From positions 1,748 to 15,209 of the forward strand of contig MFRJ01000105.1 of NCBI GenBank assembly GCA_001784535.1: a DNA stretch of 13,462 nucleotides. Direction: 5' to 3'. The notes under the pieces were generated by a model. It was not told the DNA's origin. It saw only the letters and a program-made list of their open reading frames with translations, and did no database searches. Within the stretch, counting starts at the first letter, position 1; every line of letters starts with the position of its first letter. Source of the DNA: Candidatus Melainabacteria bacterium GWA2_34_9 (GTDB lineage Bacteria; Cyanobacteriota; Vampirovibrionia; Gastranaerophilales; UBA9971). This document shows positions 5,676-12,953 of this stretch, piece by piece. Position numbers and translations under genes: made by a program.

Positions 5676-6893
5676 ATGAATAAATTTTTGAAGAATAAAA
5701 AGTTTTTAGTTTTATTAGCTGTAGTACTGGTTGTAGTTGCTATTTTTATAAGAGTAAAAAATACAAACAATCCCTCTAAAGTAGATAATATAAAAGCTGA
5801 CAATATAGAAGTTGTAAAATTGCCTAATATGGCTGTTCCGAGAGCTGGACATTCTACTATTCCTCTCAAAGATGGAAGAGTCTTAATTTTAGGTGATGTT
5901 TCTTCTAGTAATGTCGTAAAAATAGCTGAAATATTTGATCCTAAAACAAATAAATTTTATAGAATAAGTGATACTAATTTTTCTCATCGTTCTCCAAAAC
6001 TATTTATGATGCAAAATGGTAAAGTTTTAATCATAGATTTTAGTGGTATAGAGATTTTTAACCCCAAAACTTCTAAATTTGAAAGAAAATACTCTGACTT
6101 ACTTTTTAATTCTCAAGAAGCATGTATTTTAAAAGAACAACTATCAAAAAAATTTACTGTTAATGGCTCATATTCCCCATACCTGTTTTTTATGATGAGT
6201 GATGCTTTACTGTTAAAAAACAACAAGGTTTTTCTTGATTTAGGAAGATATGTAAAGATTTATGATATGGATAAAGATGTCTTTTCAGGTACAGCAAAAT
6301 ATCTAATAGTCAGAGGTGATGAAAGAAGAGTTCTTTTAACAGATGGGAAAATACTGGTTATTGGTGGACTTGCAAGAAAAGGGTTCGCGGATGAAGTTGA
6401 GTCCTTTAACCCCAAAACTAATAGATTTACGATAGTTGGTAAAATACCATTTTTAAAAAGAATATATAAATGTATACTACTGAAAAATGGAAAAATATTT
6501 ATTTTGGGAAGTGATACCCCTACCTTAATAGGTTCAAAATCAATAATATATTATTCAAATACAGTAGTAATATATGATCCAAAAACTAATAGAAGTTTTA
6601 TAGCAGGACATACTTCTATGACAAAAGGGCATTATGATTCAGTATTATTAAATGATGGAAAAGTTTTAATCTCTGAGGGCTACGATATACCTAGTAATTC
6701 GTCATTTTATGAAATTTATGATCCAAATACAAATAAACTTAAATTCTATAAGGCTTCATATCTAAAAAGAGATATGTCCCAGTTAACAGTTCTAAATAAT
6801 GGCAATGTTCTTATAACTGGTGGGATAAAAACATCTTTAGATTCAGATTTAATGCCCACAAGCTCAGCTGAGATTATTGCAATTAACAAGTAA
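5676..6893 (+). CDS. Membrane-anchored seven-bladed kelch-type beta-propeller protein
   Basis: After a basic start (MNKFLKNKKF) comes one hydrophobic span (about residues 10-25), acting as an uncleaved anchor or signal peptide, so the rest is outside the cytoplasm. Seven repeats follow, each of the form (D/N)GKVLIxGG then xEIYDPKTNKF, at about residues 65-94, 113-135, 181-203, 222-251, 270-308, 326-357 and 374-404. Seven units close a beta-propeller. Repeat 3 (KIYDMDKDVF) is the most degenerate and follows a 45-residue insertion. The ATG at 5676 follows AAGAGG. Propellers of this kind usually bind proteins or carbohydrates; the partner is unknown. It stands alone in transcription, sharing an upstream block with the LOG-like gene. 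Confidence 0.75.
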   Translation: MNKFLKNKKFLVLLAVVLVVVAIFIRVKNTNNPSKVDNIKADNIEVVKLPNMAVPRAGHSTIPLKDGRVLILGDVSSSNVVKIAEIFDPKTNKFYRISDTNFSHRSPKLFMMQNGKVLIIDFSGIEIFNPKTSKFERKYSDLLFNSQEACILKEQLSKKFTVNGSYSPYLFFMMSDALLLKNNKVFLDLGRYVKIYDMDKDVFSGTAKYLIVRGDERRVLLTDGKILVIGGLARKGFADEVESFNPKTNRFTIVGKIPFLKRIYKCILLKNGKIFILGSDTPTLIGSKSIIYYSNTVVIYDPKTNRSFIAGHTSMTKGHYDSVLLNDGKVLISEGYDIPSNSSFYEIYDPNTNKLKFYKASYLKRDMSQLTVLNNGNVLITGGIKTSLDSDLMPTSSAEIIAINK

Positions 6894-6915
6894 CTTAAAA
6901 TCTTTAGTACCCTAT

Positions 6916-6943
6916 TTGATTTAACCAATAAAAATGATAGAAT
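6916..6943 (+). promoter_or_regulatory. Candidate sigma-70 promoter of the duplicated-motif protein
   Basis: TTGATT (6916-6921) and TAGAAT (6938-6943) lie 16 nt apart. The -10 box has five of six consensus bases and the -35 box four. The start codon at 6999 lies about 55 nt downstream. Confidence 0.4.
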
Positions 6944-6998
6944 TACATGACCTAAATTAATTCGTGTCTGCATTTTAAAAATTTTTCAAAGGGTGATT

Positions 6999-7373
6999 AT
7001 GAATTACAGAAGATGGTACGACAGAGACCCCATTCTCTCAAAAGCAATGAGAATTCTTGAAACCTCTGATGACAAGTTTCAAATTCAAGTAGCCTTAAAT
7101 TTAATTAAGGTTATTATTGAACACAATATTGAAACAAACACTTTCAATACTGTTGAGGATATTCTCACAGCCGTTCAGGAAGGTCGCTGCGAAAAAGGAA
7201 ATGAAAGATGGTACGACATTGATCTTACCCTTAAAACTTCCGTTCAGATGCTTGAAAATTGTTCCGAAGAAATGCAGAGTAAAATCGCAAGAAGCATCGC
7301 GGAATTAATAAGCGACAAACTTGAAAATTCTTACGATGATGACGAAGAATTAGATGAAGACGATGAAGAATAA
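6999..7373 (+). CDS. Small acidic protein with a tandem WYD-motif duplication, unknown function
   Basis: I do not recognise this 124-residue protein. It consists of two copies of a unit of about 41 residues. Unit 1 (residues 5-46) begins RWYDRDPILSKAMRILE and unit 2 (70-110) begins RWYDIDLTLKTSVQMLE; both continue into a helix with a similar pattern of hydrophobic residues (ALNLIKVIIE and ARSIAELISD). The tail from residue 112 is almost only Asp and Glu. There is no signal peptide, and the protein is probably cytosolic and helical. I chose the ATG at 6999, which has AAAGGG 6-8 nt upstream; an in-frame GTG at 6993 overlaps that ribosome binding site. It ends at a terminator shared with the convergent trxB. 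Confidence 0.75.
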   Translation: MNYRRWYDRDPILSKAMRILETSDDKFQIQVALNLIKVIIEHNIETNTFNTVEDILTAVQEGRCEKGNERWYDIDLTLKTSVQMLENCSEEMQSKIARSIAELISDKLENSYDDDEELDEDDEE

Positions 7374-7375
7374 AT

Positions 7376-7402
7376 AAAGAGGCGATTATTGATCGCCTCT
7401 TT
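7376..7402. terminator. Bidirectional terminator between the WYD-motif gene and trxB
   Basis: AAAGAGGCGAT (7376-7386) pairs perfectly with ATCGCCTCTTT (7392-7402) across a 5-nt loop. T-rich sequence follows on the plus strand, and the A-run on the left gives Us on the minus strand. It begins 2 nt after the plus-strand stop and lies 6 nt past the trxB stop. Confidence 0.9.
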
Positions 7403-7408
7403 TGATTT

Positions 7409-8353
7409 TTATACGTGTAAAACCTGTTTTTCTTCAAGGTATTTAACCGCGCTGGTGGCAGAAATTGCCCCGTCTGCTGCAGAAATTACCACCTGCCTCA
7501 ACGGAGAAACTCTTACATCTCCTGCCGCAAATACGCCTTCGCAGCTTGTCGCAAGGTTAATATCGGTTTCAATAAATCCTTTTGGATCAAGCTTGATTTG
7601 TTCTCCGAAAAGTTCTGTATTTGGACTGTAGCCTATGTATGGAAAAACAGCGTCAGTTGCAAGTTCACTATTTTCGCCTGTTTTCACGTTCTGAACGGAG
7701 ATAGATTCAACTTTGTCAGTTCCATTTACAGAAGTAACAACAGTATCCCAGATAAAATTAATTTTAGGATTTGCAATAGCTCTTTCCTGATACATTCTTT
7801 CGGCTCTTAAAGCATCTCTTCTGTGGATAATATTAACTTTTGAGGCGAATCTGGTAAGATAAAGCGCTTCTTCAACAGCGGCATTTCCTCCGCCTATAAC
7901 ACAAACTTCTTTATCCCTGAAGAAAGCACCGTCGCAAACTGCACAGTAACTAACACCTCTACCGATAAGCTCTATTTCGCCCGGGACTCCGATTTTCATA
8001 AGTTTTGCGCCTGTTGCGATAACTATAGTTTTTGCTTTGAAAATATTTTCTGTCGTTTCAACAGTTTTAATAGGTGAAACCAGATCAACTTTTGTGATTT
8101 CCTGCATTATAAATTTGTCGATATTAAATTTGTCAGCATGCTCCTCTATTTTTTCCACGAGGTCATAACCGCTTATAATAGGAAATCCGGGGTAATTTTC
8201 AATTTCAAGAATATTGGTTAATTGTCCGCCTGTTACTCCTGTATCAACGACAGCAGTTTTTAAAAGTCCTCTTCCTCCGTAAAGAGCAGCTGTAAGTCCT
8301 GCTGGTCCCCCGCCAAGTATTAATAAATCATAATTTAGTTCTTTTTGTGTCAT
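7409..8353 (-). CDS. trxB: Thioredoxin reductase (NADPH)
   Basis: This flavoenzyme uses NADPH to reduce thioredoxin in the cytosol. The 314-residue product has the FAD loop GGGPAG (residues 14-19), the redox-active pair Cys137-Cys140 in CAVCDG, the NADPH loop GGGNAA (154-159), the NADPH-phosphate motif HRRDALRAE (177-185) and the C-terminal FAD motif AAGDVR. HRRD with its arginines supports NADPH use, as opposed to the ferredoxin-dependent relatives that lack it. Length is typical. The ATG at 8353 is preceded by AGGAAGGGAATGGGA. It is the last gene of an operon after acylphosphatase and a secreted hypothetical protein, 41 nt downstream of the latter. No thioredoxin gene is in the window. Confidence 0.95.
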   Translation of the reverse strand: MTQKELNYDLLILGGGPAGLTAALYGGRGLLKTAVVDTGVTGGQLTNILEIENYPGFPIISGYDLVEKIEEHADKFNIDKFIMQEITKVDLVSPIKTVETTENIFKAKTIVIATGAKLMKIGVPGEIELIGRGVSYCAVCDGAFFRDKEVCVIGGGNAAVEEALYLTRFASKVNIIHRRDALRAERMYQERAIANPKINFIWDTVVTSVNGTDKVESISVQNVKTGENSELATDAVFPYIGYSPNTELFGEQIKLDPKGFIETDINLATSCEGVFAAGDVRVSPLRQVVISAADGAISATSAVKYLEEKQVLHV

Positions 8354-8394
8354 TAGAATCCCATTCCCTTCCTAATATTCAATTTTTTCGATTT

Positions 8395-8922
8395 TTATTT
8401 TGCAAATAAATCTTTTAATGCCGGACCGGAAAGTTTTAGTCCTTCTACTTTATATTTTACTACATCTGTTTTATAAATTTTATTTTTATAAAAATGTTTA
8501 ATAATTAATGTATCTTCACCTGAAAAGCTGGCACCTTCAATAGTCACTTCAGGCGTTTCTGTTTCGGTATATTTTTCTGCTACATGCTCCCGTGTAAATT
8601 TTGCTTTTTTGCCTGCAACTTCATTGACTGTTATTGAAGCAGTTGCACCTGTTACAGGATTAAAAAGCGTTATAGTTTCGCCGTTTCTGGAAAAAGACCA
8701 GATGTCAGTGCTTTTTTGATTAAAAAGTTCGGTGTTGTTGGTTTCAATTATTGTGCTTTTCACCGCCCATGTTCCGTAAAATTCTTCAGGCAAATCTTTA
8801 TCAACAGAAACTCCTCCTCGAAGCATCCCGTCATTTTTAATGGTTTTTGCAGGATATAAAAGAATCTCTTTATTAATCCCGACATTAGATATTATTAAAG
8901 CTGTTAATAAAGATAAAATCAT
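8395..8922 (-). CDS. Hypothetical exported protein, possible small beta-barrel
   Basis: I do not recognise the family. From the ATG at 8922 the product begins MILSLLTALIISN, a hydrophobic stretch that looks like a short signal peptide but without the usual basic residues before it. The remaining 160 residues are rich in alternating beta-type segments and Thr/Glu, with YGTWAVKSTI near residue 50. That GTW motif followed by strands recalls lipocalin-like calycin barrels, an inference only. The ATG begins 2 nt after the acylphosphatase stop, indicating translational coupling; a TTG at 8931 would add three residues and overlap that gene. It lies between acyP and trxB in one operon, with no obvious functional link to either. 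Confidence 0.65.
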   Translation of the reverse strand: MILSLLTALIISNVGINKEILLYPAKTIKNDGMLRGGVSVDKDLPEEFYGTWAVKSTIIETNNTELFNQKSTDIWSFSRNGETITLFNPVTGATASITVNEVAGKKAKFTREHVAEKYTETETPEVTIEGASFSGEDTLIIKHFYKNKIYKTDVVKYKVEGLKLSGPALKDLFAK

Positions 8923-8924
8923 TT

Positions 8925-9215
8925 CTACCAACCAAAAGTACTTTTTATACTAAAACCGCTAAAACTATCAAGGGGTGGCTGTTTATCAACTTCAACATGG
9001 GTTACTCTTGCCATTGTAGGACCTTCTTTGCACCATTCAATCATTTCTTCAACGAGGGTTTCTTCGCCCTCAAAAACTGCTTCAACTTGTCCGGTGGTGA
9101 GATTTCTAACCCATCCTTTCAAGCCTAATTCCACAGCTTTTTGAAAGGCACACTGCCTGTAGCAAACACCTTGCACCCTTCCTGAAATAGTAACATTCGC
9201 TCTGATTTTTTTCAT
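8925..9215 (-). CDS. acyP: Acylphosphatase
   Basis: This enzyme hydrolyses carboxyl-phosphate bonds in small acyl phosphates, in the cytosol. The 96-residue protein has the family's phosphate-cradle motif GRVQGVCYR with catalytic Arg20, and GWVRNL with catalytic Asn38, both at the expected spacing. It ends with the usual strand GFSIKSTFGW. The ATG at 9215 is preceded by AGAGAAG, a modest ribosome binding site. A dispersed repeat begins 11 nt upstream of the start, so the 5' leader has been replaced or shaped by it. It is the first gene of the acyP - hypothetical - trxB operon. Confidence 0.93.
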   Translation of the reverse strand: MKKIRANVTISGRVQGVCYRQCAFQKAVELGLKGWVRNLTTGQVEAVFEGEETLVEEMIEWCKEGPTMARVTHVEVDKQPPLDSFSGFSIKSTFGW

Positions 9216-9225
9216 TTTTCTTCTC

Positions 9226-9267
9226 TGTCATTGCGAGGAGGCAGCTTTGCTTCCGACGTGGCAATCT
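9226..9267. repeat. Dispersed palindromic repeat, copy 2
   Basis: The sequence runs from TGTCATTGCGAGGAG (9226-9240) to CGACGTGGCAATCT (9254-9267). ATTGC near the left end is complementary to GCAAT near the right end, and GGAGGCA pairs with TGCTTCC in the centre. The TGTCATT end and the ACGTGGCAATCT core are shared with the element at 1497-1615. It lies 11 nt upstream of the acyP start codon. Similar TGTCATTGCGAG palindromes are, from memory, common in many bacterial genomes. Confidence 0.65.
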
Positions 9268-9330
9268 AATAATATTCGACTCAATTATATAATAATGAAT
9301 ACAAAATTTTTATCCACCTAAAAACAAATA

Positions 9331-9365
9331 AAAAGAGGGAAAGATTAAAATCTTTTCCTCAAAAA
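9331..9365 (-). terminator. Rho-independent terminator of the 9392-9889 gene
   Basis: GAGGGAAAGATT (9335-9346) pairs with AATCTTTTCCTC (9349-9360) with one mismatch that is a G-U wobble on one strand. On the minus strand the stem is followed by a T-run (complement of 9331-9334). It begins 32 nt after the stop codon at 9392. Confidence 0.7.
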
Positions 9366-9391
9366 AAGTGTAGATAAGATAAAATTTTAAA

Positions 9392-9889
9392 TTATTTTTT
9401 TACAAGTTCTTCAACCGGTTTATAACAATCAATATACATTTCAGCGAATCGAATTCCGCTGTCATTAACGAAAACATTAATTTTGCCCGGTCGGAGAATT
9501 ACATCTCCGTCAAACTGTCCATAAATATTTTCAATAACATTATTTATTACTGCAGTCGGAACATTTGCCTCGGCAAGTTTTTGCGGAGGAAGCACCGTAA
9601 GAATAGATTGCATCCGCTTAAGATTATGCTCTTTTACAAGATAATCCACTTCATTTCTAAGTTGGTTTATATAATCAGCAGCATCTTCGCCGAAAGCTGT
9701 TTCCAGAAGTTCAGTATCGTCTGAGGTAAATACTTTATTTTGCTCATTAAGCCTTGCAGGGTTTGGAACATTGGTAAAAGGGTTTTCAGGTTCTTTTTCG
9801 CTGAAATCAAGATCAAACAAAAACCCTATAAAATTAAGGAATAATTGCCAGATACCTTTTATAAAATTGCCAAAACTACCACTGCCCAT
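9392..9889 (-). CDS. Hypothetical protein with hydrophobic N-terminus
   Basis: I do not recognise this 165-residue protein. Residues 6-28 (FGNFIKGIWQLFLNFIGFLF begins at 6) are strongly hydrophobic and aromatic and could be a membrane-associated helix. A Pro/Asn-rich linker (33-48) leads to a helical segment with acidic character (about 55-100), then a domain with mixed strands containing PPQKLAEANVPTAVI and RPGKINVFVNDSGI. The ATG at 9889 has a strong GGAGG 8-10 nt upstream and the gene ends at its own terminator, so it is very likely expressed. It lies after the YccA-like gene, 124 nt downstream, and may form a separate unit. Confidence 0.65.
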   Translation of the reverse strand: MGSGSFGNFIKGIWQLFLNFIGFLFDLDFSEKEPENPFTNVPNPARLNEQNKVFTSDDTELLETAFGEDAADYINQLRNEVDYLVKEHNLKRMQSILTVLPPQKLAEANVPTAVINNVIENIYGQFDGDVILRPGKINVFVNDSGIRFAEMYIDCYKPVEELVKK

Positions 9890-10013
9890 GGTTAATTTCC
9901 TCCAAAATAGAGTTTGTGTGTGTTCTTATTTCCGTATAAATCGTAAGGCTTATATATATAAAAACAACATACTCGAAAAAATTGCTCTTTTTTTAAAAAA
10001 TTCATTTTATATT

Positions 10014-10715
10014 TTATTTTTTGTTGCCGAAAAGTCTTAACAGCATAAGGAAAAGGTTTATAAAATCAAGATATAAAATTAAAGCGCCGCTGATTGATTC
10101 TTTAACATCTTCTTCTGTTCCTGAATTTCCAATTATGTTGAGCTGTTTGATTTTTTGTGTGTCATAAGCAGTCAGCCCGACAAATATTAAGATTCCTGCA
10201 TAGGTGATAATCCAGTACATCATACCGTTGTTAAGAAACATATTAACTAATGATGCAATAATCAAACCTATTAGTGCCATAAAACATATATTACCGATGC
10301 TGGTTAAATCTTTCTTTGTTACATAACCGTAGAAACTCATAATTCCAAAAGTTCCTGCCGTCACAACAAAAGTTGTAGTTATGGATGCAGCGGTATAAAG
10401 CAAAAAGATACAGGATAAAGTTAAGCCGTTTAATGCGGAATACCCCAAAAAGGTATTCATTGCCGTACTGGCGGTCATTTTTTTAACATTTACCGCAAGA
10501 TGTCCGACTAAAAGTACTTCTGCAATAATTAGTCCGAAGAAAACAAGCATATTTCCGAAAATAAAATCAGTTATGAGTTTGGATCCCGATACGATATAGG
10601 CAACAGCAGCCGTTAAAAACAGCCCCATCGACATCCATTTGTACACATTAACTATAAATTCCCGCTGTTCTTGCTCTACCTGTGATTGGGTAAGGTTTGT
10701 TATTTCTGTCTGCAT
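10014..10715 (-). CDS. Bax inhibitor-1/YccA-family membrane protein
   Basis: This 233-residue integral membrane protein has a soluble N-terminus of about 25 residues and then about seven hydrophobic spans, the first near residues 28-45. The C-terminal signature is clear: AYDTQKIK, then SGALILYLDFINLFLMLLRL. The aspartates in these two motifs match the pair that forms the pH-sensitive gate in bacterial BsYetJ, a calcium-leak channel; YccA itself modulates the FtsH protease in E. coli. Which role applies here is unknown. The ATG at 10715 has AGAGGAAA upstream. Neighbouring genes do not indicate a pathway. Confidence 0.92.
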   Translation of the reverse strand: MQTEITNLTQSQVEQEQREFIVNVYKWMSMGLFLTAAVAYIVSGSKLITDFIFGNMLVFFGLIIAEVLLVGHLAVNVKKMTASTAMNTFLGYSALNGLTLSCIFLLYTAASITTTFVVTAGTFGIMSFYGYVTKKDLTSIGNICFMALIGLIIASLVNMFLNNGMMYWIITYAGILIFVGLTAYDTQKIKQLNIIGNSGTEEDVKESISGALILYLDFINLFLMLLRLFGNKK

Positions 10716-10825
10716 GAATATTTCCTCTTAAATTAAGTAAGTATATTAAATCAGTTCAATTATATTATATATAAAAAAACAATTGAGGATTTATTCGGAG
10801 TATTTTTGAATAAAATTATAGATAT

Positions 10826-10856
10826 AGAAAATCCCGCTGAATCAGCGGGATTTTCT
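10826..10856. terminator. Rho-independent terminator of RNase P RNA
   Basis: AGAAAATCCCGCTG (10826-10839) pairs perfectly with CAGCGGGATTTTCT (10843-10856). On the minus strand the stem ends in TTTTCT, 5 nt past the 3' end of the RNA gene. The palindrome would also work on the plus strand. Confidence 0.9.
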
Positions 10857-10860
10857 ATTG

Positions 10861-11235
10861 GAAGTAGTCTATAAGCCGGGTTCTGTCGATATCCATAGAT
10901 ATCGTGATAATCATCTATCTGGGATGTTTATTTCTAAACACCTCGAGCGGTTTACCCGGGAATGGCGGGCAGCCTTAATTCCCATTTTAACCTTGCTCCG
11001 GTCGGGGTTTACCTAGCCAACACCTCTCGATGTTGCTGGTGGTCTCTTACACCACCGTTGCACCCTTGCCTGCAAAGCGTAAGCTTTACATAGGCGGTTA
11101 ACATTTCTGTGGCACTATCCTCACAGTCACCTGCACCGGACGTTATCCGGCGACCTGCCCTGTGGAGCCCGGACTTTCCTCAAAAAACGGGGCTTTTTTC
11201 AAAGTCTCACTTTTCGCGATTACCCTGACTACTTC
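10861..11235 (-). ncRNA. rnpB: RNase P RNA (bacterial type A)
   Basis: This is the catalytic RNA that removes the 5' leader of tRNA precursors. On the minus strand the 5' conserved block GAGGAAAGTCCGGGCTCC (11164-11181) and the 3' block ACAGAACCCGGCTTAT (10871-10886) are both present at the right distance and form the P4 core. The two ends, GAAGTAGTC (from 11235) and GACTACTTC (to 10861), pair as helix P1 and fix the limits at about 375 nt. Further matches are the AGATAGATGATTATC segment near the 3' end and a 7-bp hairpin (CGATATC/GATATCG, 10887-10904). The length is normal. A terminator follows directly. Confidence 0.97.
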
Positions 11236-11365
11236 CTTTTATATTTTATATCAATTATTTATTATTTGACATTCTATTACTAACGAATGAAACTCCATGA
11301 AGACTAAACAAATTTTTGTAAGCAATTTTTTCATGAATTTGATTATAACAGATTAAACTGTCAAT

Positions 11366-11500
11366 TTATAAACCAAGATCAACCCATAATTTTGGTCTTT
11401 TTATTGAAATTAGCGCTAAGCAATCTTGAAAATCGCAACCAACCGGAGATTGAAGTTTGATTACTACTTTCCCTGTCTTGTTGATAAATCCTCCATTTTT
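11366..11500 (-). pseudogene. Remnant of a WG-repeat (KWG) protein
   Basis: An open frame of 44 codons reads GGFINKTGKVVIKLQ and later DFQDCLALIS and KLWVDLGL before a TAA at 11366-11368. That order matches one WG repeat, whose consensus is close to yGFIDKTGKVVI, an FSEGLA segment and then kWGYID. There is no start codon in frame; a TAA lies 6 nt upstream of the first codon. The sequence follows the Clp-N gene by only 16 nt. It is best explained as a decayed fragment of a longer repeat protein; a real gene would need an unusual start. Confidence 0.5.
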
Positions 11501-11516
11501 TTATGCTTAGATATAA

Positions 11517-12953
11517 TCAAAACTCAGCTTTATCAAAATCTGTGGTGTCACCCTTTTTAATTTCGTTTAAGATGCCCTGCCTGATTTCAAGAACATCCAC
11601 ACCTATATTTTCAAGCACTTTCATTGCCATAGAATCTTTTTCTCTTGTTATAGCAAGCAAAAGATGTTCTGATTTAACTTTGGAATGATGGAATTTTTTG
11701 GCTTTAGCCCATGCAAAAGCCAAAACCCTTTTGGCACGAGGAGTAAACACCATTTCTTTTTCTTCAGAAAAATGATGCCCGAAGCCGATAACTTTTTGTA
11801 CCTCTATACGCAAATCTTTTAAGGTTACTCCAAGATCTCTGAGGACTTTTGCAGCAATGCCTGCGCCTTCACCTAGAATCCCGAGAAGTAACTGCTCGGT
11901 TCCTACTATATTTTGTTCCATTCTCCTTGCTTCTTCCTGAGCAAGTTTAATAATAGTAAGGATTTCAGGTCGTTCTTTTTCTATGGGGTTAATCACTTTG
12001 TGGTAAAGCGAATCTATATCAATATTTAATTCCGATAAAATCCTGCTTGCAAGACCATTTCTCTCCTTCAAAATCCCAAGTAGCACATGTTCAGGTTTTA
12101 TATATGTTGACCCGAATTCTCTTGCTAAATCATAAGCAGAACTTACTGCTTTATAAGCTTTAGGAGTCAACTGCGGTTCGTCTTCATTATATTCATCTTT
12201 TCTTGAATTAATTTCATTAAGTTTGTCCATAAAATTATTAATATTCACGCCTTCGCTTTCAAGAACCTGAACCAACCAATTTTCTTTATTTTCAAGTATT
12301 CCTGCCAAAAGCTGCTCTGTGCCGAAAGCTTCACGTTCAGCTTCATGTAATTTTTCTTTAGCTATTTTCATTATTTTATTCAAGTTTTCATCTTCAAATA
12401 AAAGAGAAGTATCGATATTTGCTATAGAAACAACTTGTCTGGAAACGTCTTCAGGATGGTTATTAGGTTTTATGGATTTGCCTGCAACTCTTTTTACACT
12501 GGTTTTAATCCTTGCTACATCTACATCAAAATTTCTCAAAATATTTATTATAGATGTGTTTTCTTCTCTCAATAGACATACAAAGAGGTTTTCGGGCGTA
12601 ACATAATATGCCCCCACTGACTGACTTTCATACCAGGCTTCTCTAAGAATCTTTTTAACAGCCGGACTAAAAGGCAACGATTCTGAAACACCTGAAAGCT
12701 CAACCTGTTTAAGAGGCATTTTTTTTAGTTCTGCTCTTAAAATTTCAAGACTTAAGCCTGATGCTCTAAGCAATTTTGCAGACAGCCCTGATTCTTCTCT
12801 TAGAAGTCCGAGCAAAATATGCTCAGGGAGAAGTTTTTCATGCTGTGCAATAAACGCTTCTTCTTGTGCTAATAAAATTACTTTGATTGCCTTTTCCGTA
12901 AATCTTTCTATCAAGCGGTTTTCTCTTTCTTTGTCTACTATTCCTCTACACAA
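11517..12953 (-). CDS. Stand-alone triple Clp N-domain protein without ATPase
   Basis: The product (up to 478 residues) consists of six Clp repeat motifs, or three full Clp N-domains: residues 18-156, 186-324 and 328-465. Each has the family pattern of ERFTEKAIKVILLAQEEA, PEHLLLGLL, A..VL..LGV and FTPRAKRVL-type segments. The last domain, with NIVGTEQLLLGILGEGAGIA and MVFTPRAKRVL, is the closest to cyanobacterial ClpC. There is no Walker A, Walker B or M-domain, so it cannot unfold proteins itself. N-domains bind adaptors and substrates, so it may regulate a ClpC partner. The start is uncertain: TTG at 12953 gives the longest frame, TTG at 12914 (LIERFTEKAIK) aligns with the start of ClpC; neither has a good ribosome binding site. 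Confidence 0.8.
   Translation of the reverse strand: MCRGIVDKERENRLIERFTEKAIKVILLAQEEAFIAQHEKLLPEHILLGLLREESGLSAKLLRASGLSLEILRAELKKMPLKQVELSGVSESLPFSPAVKKILREAWYESQSVGAYYVTPENLFVCLLREENTSIINILRNFDVDVARIKTSVKRVAGKSIKPNNHPEDVSRQVVSIANIDTSLLFEDENLNKIMKIAKEKLHEAEREAFGTEQLLAGILENKENWLVQVLESEGVNINNFMDKLNEINSRKDEYNEDEPQLTPKAYKAVSSAYDLAREFGSTYIKPEHVLLGILKERNGLASRILSELNIDIDSLYHKVINPIEKERPEILTIIKLAQEEARRMEQNIVGTEQLLLGILGEGAGIAAKVLRDLGVTLKDLRIEVQKVIGFGHHFSEEKEMVFTPRAKRVLAFAWAKAKKFHHSKVKSEHLLLAITREKDSMAMKVLENIGVDVLEIRQGILNEIKKGDTTDFDKAEF

Noticed and set aside
7598..7810. Plus-strand open frames within trxB (also 7389-7631).
   Set aside because: They are antisense shadows of trxB, with no ribosome binding site and no recognisable protein features.
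9771..10040. Plus-strand 89-codon frame across the 9890-10013 gap.
   Set aside because: It overlaps two minus-strand genes, is low in complexity and lacks a ribosome binding site. The gap itself shows nothing but AT-rich leader and tail sequence.
11375..11399. Plus-strand hairpin AAGATCAA/TTGGTCTT followed by Ts, resembling a terminator.
   Set aside because: No plus-strand gene lies upstream for it to end; it falls inside the WG-like fragment and is short with a wobble pair.
11467..11510. Possible programmed -1 frameshift: GGGAAAG in the frame of an ATG (minus strand, complement of 11494-11496) just before a TAG, leading into the WG-like frame.
   Set aside because: The upstream frame is only ten codons with no ribosome binding site, and the WG-like match already starts upstream of the slippery site in its own frame. 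Decay of a WG-repeat gene explains it better.
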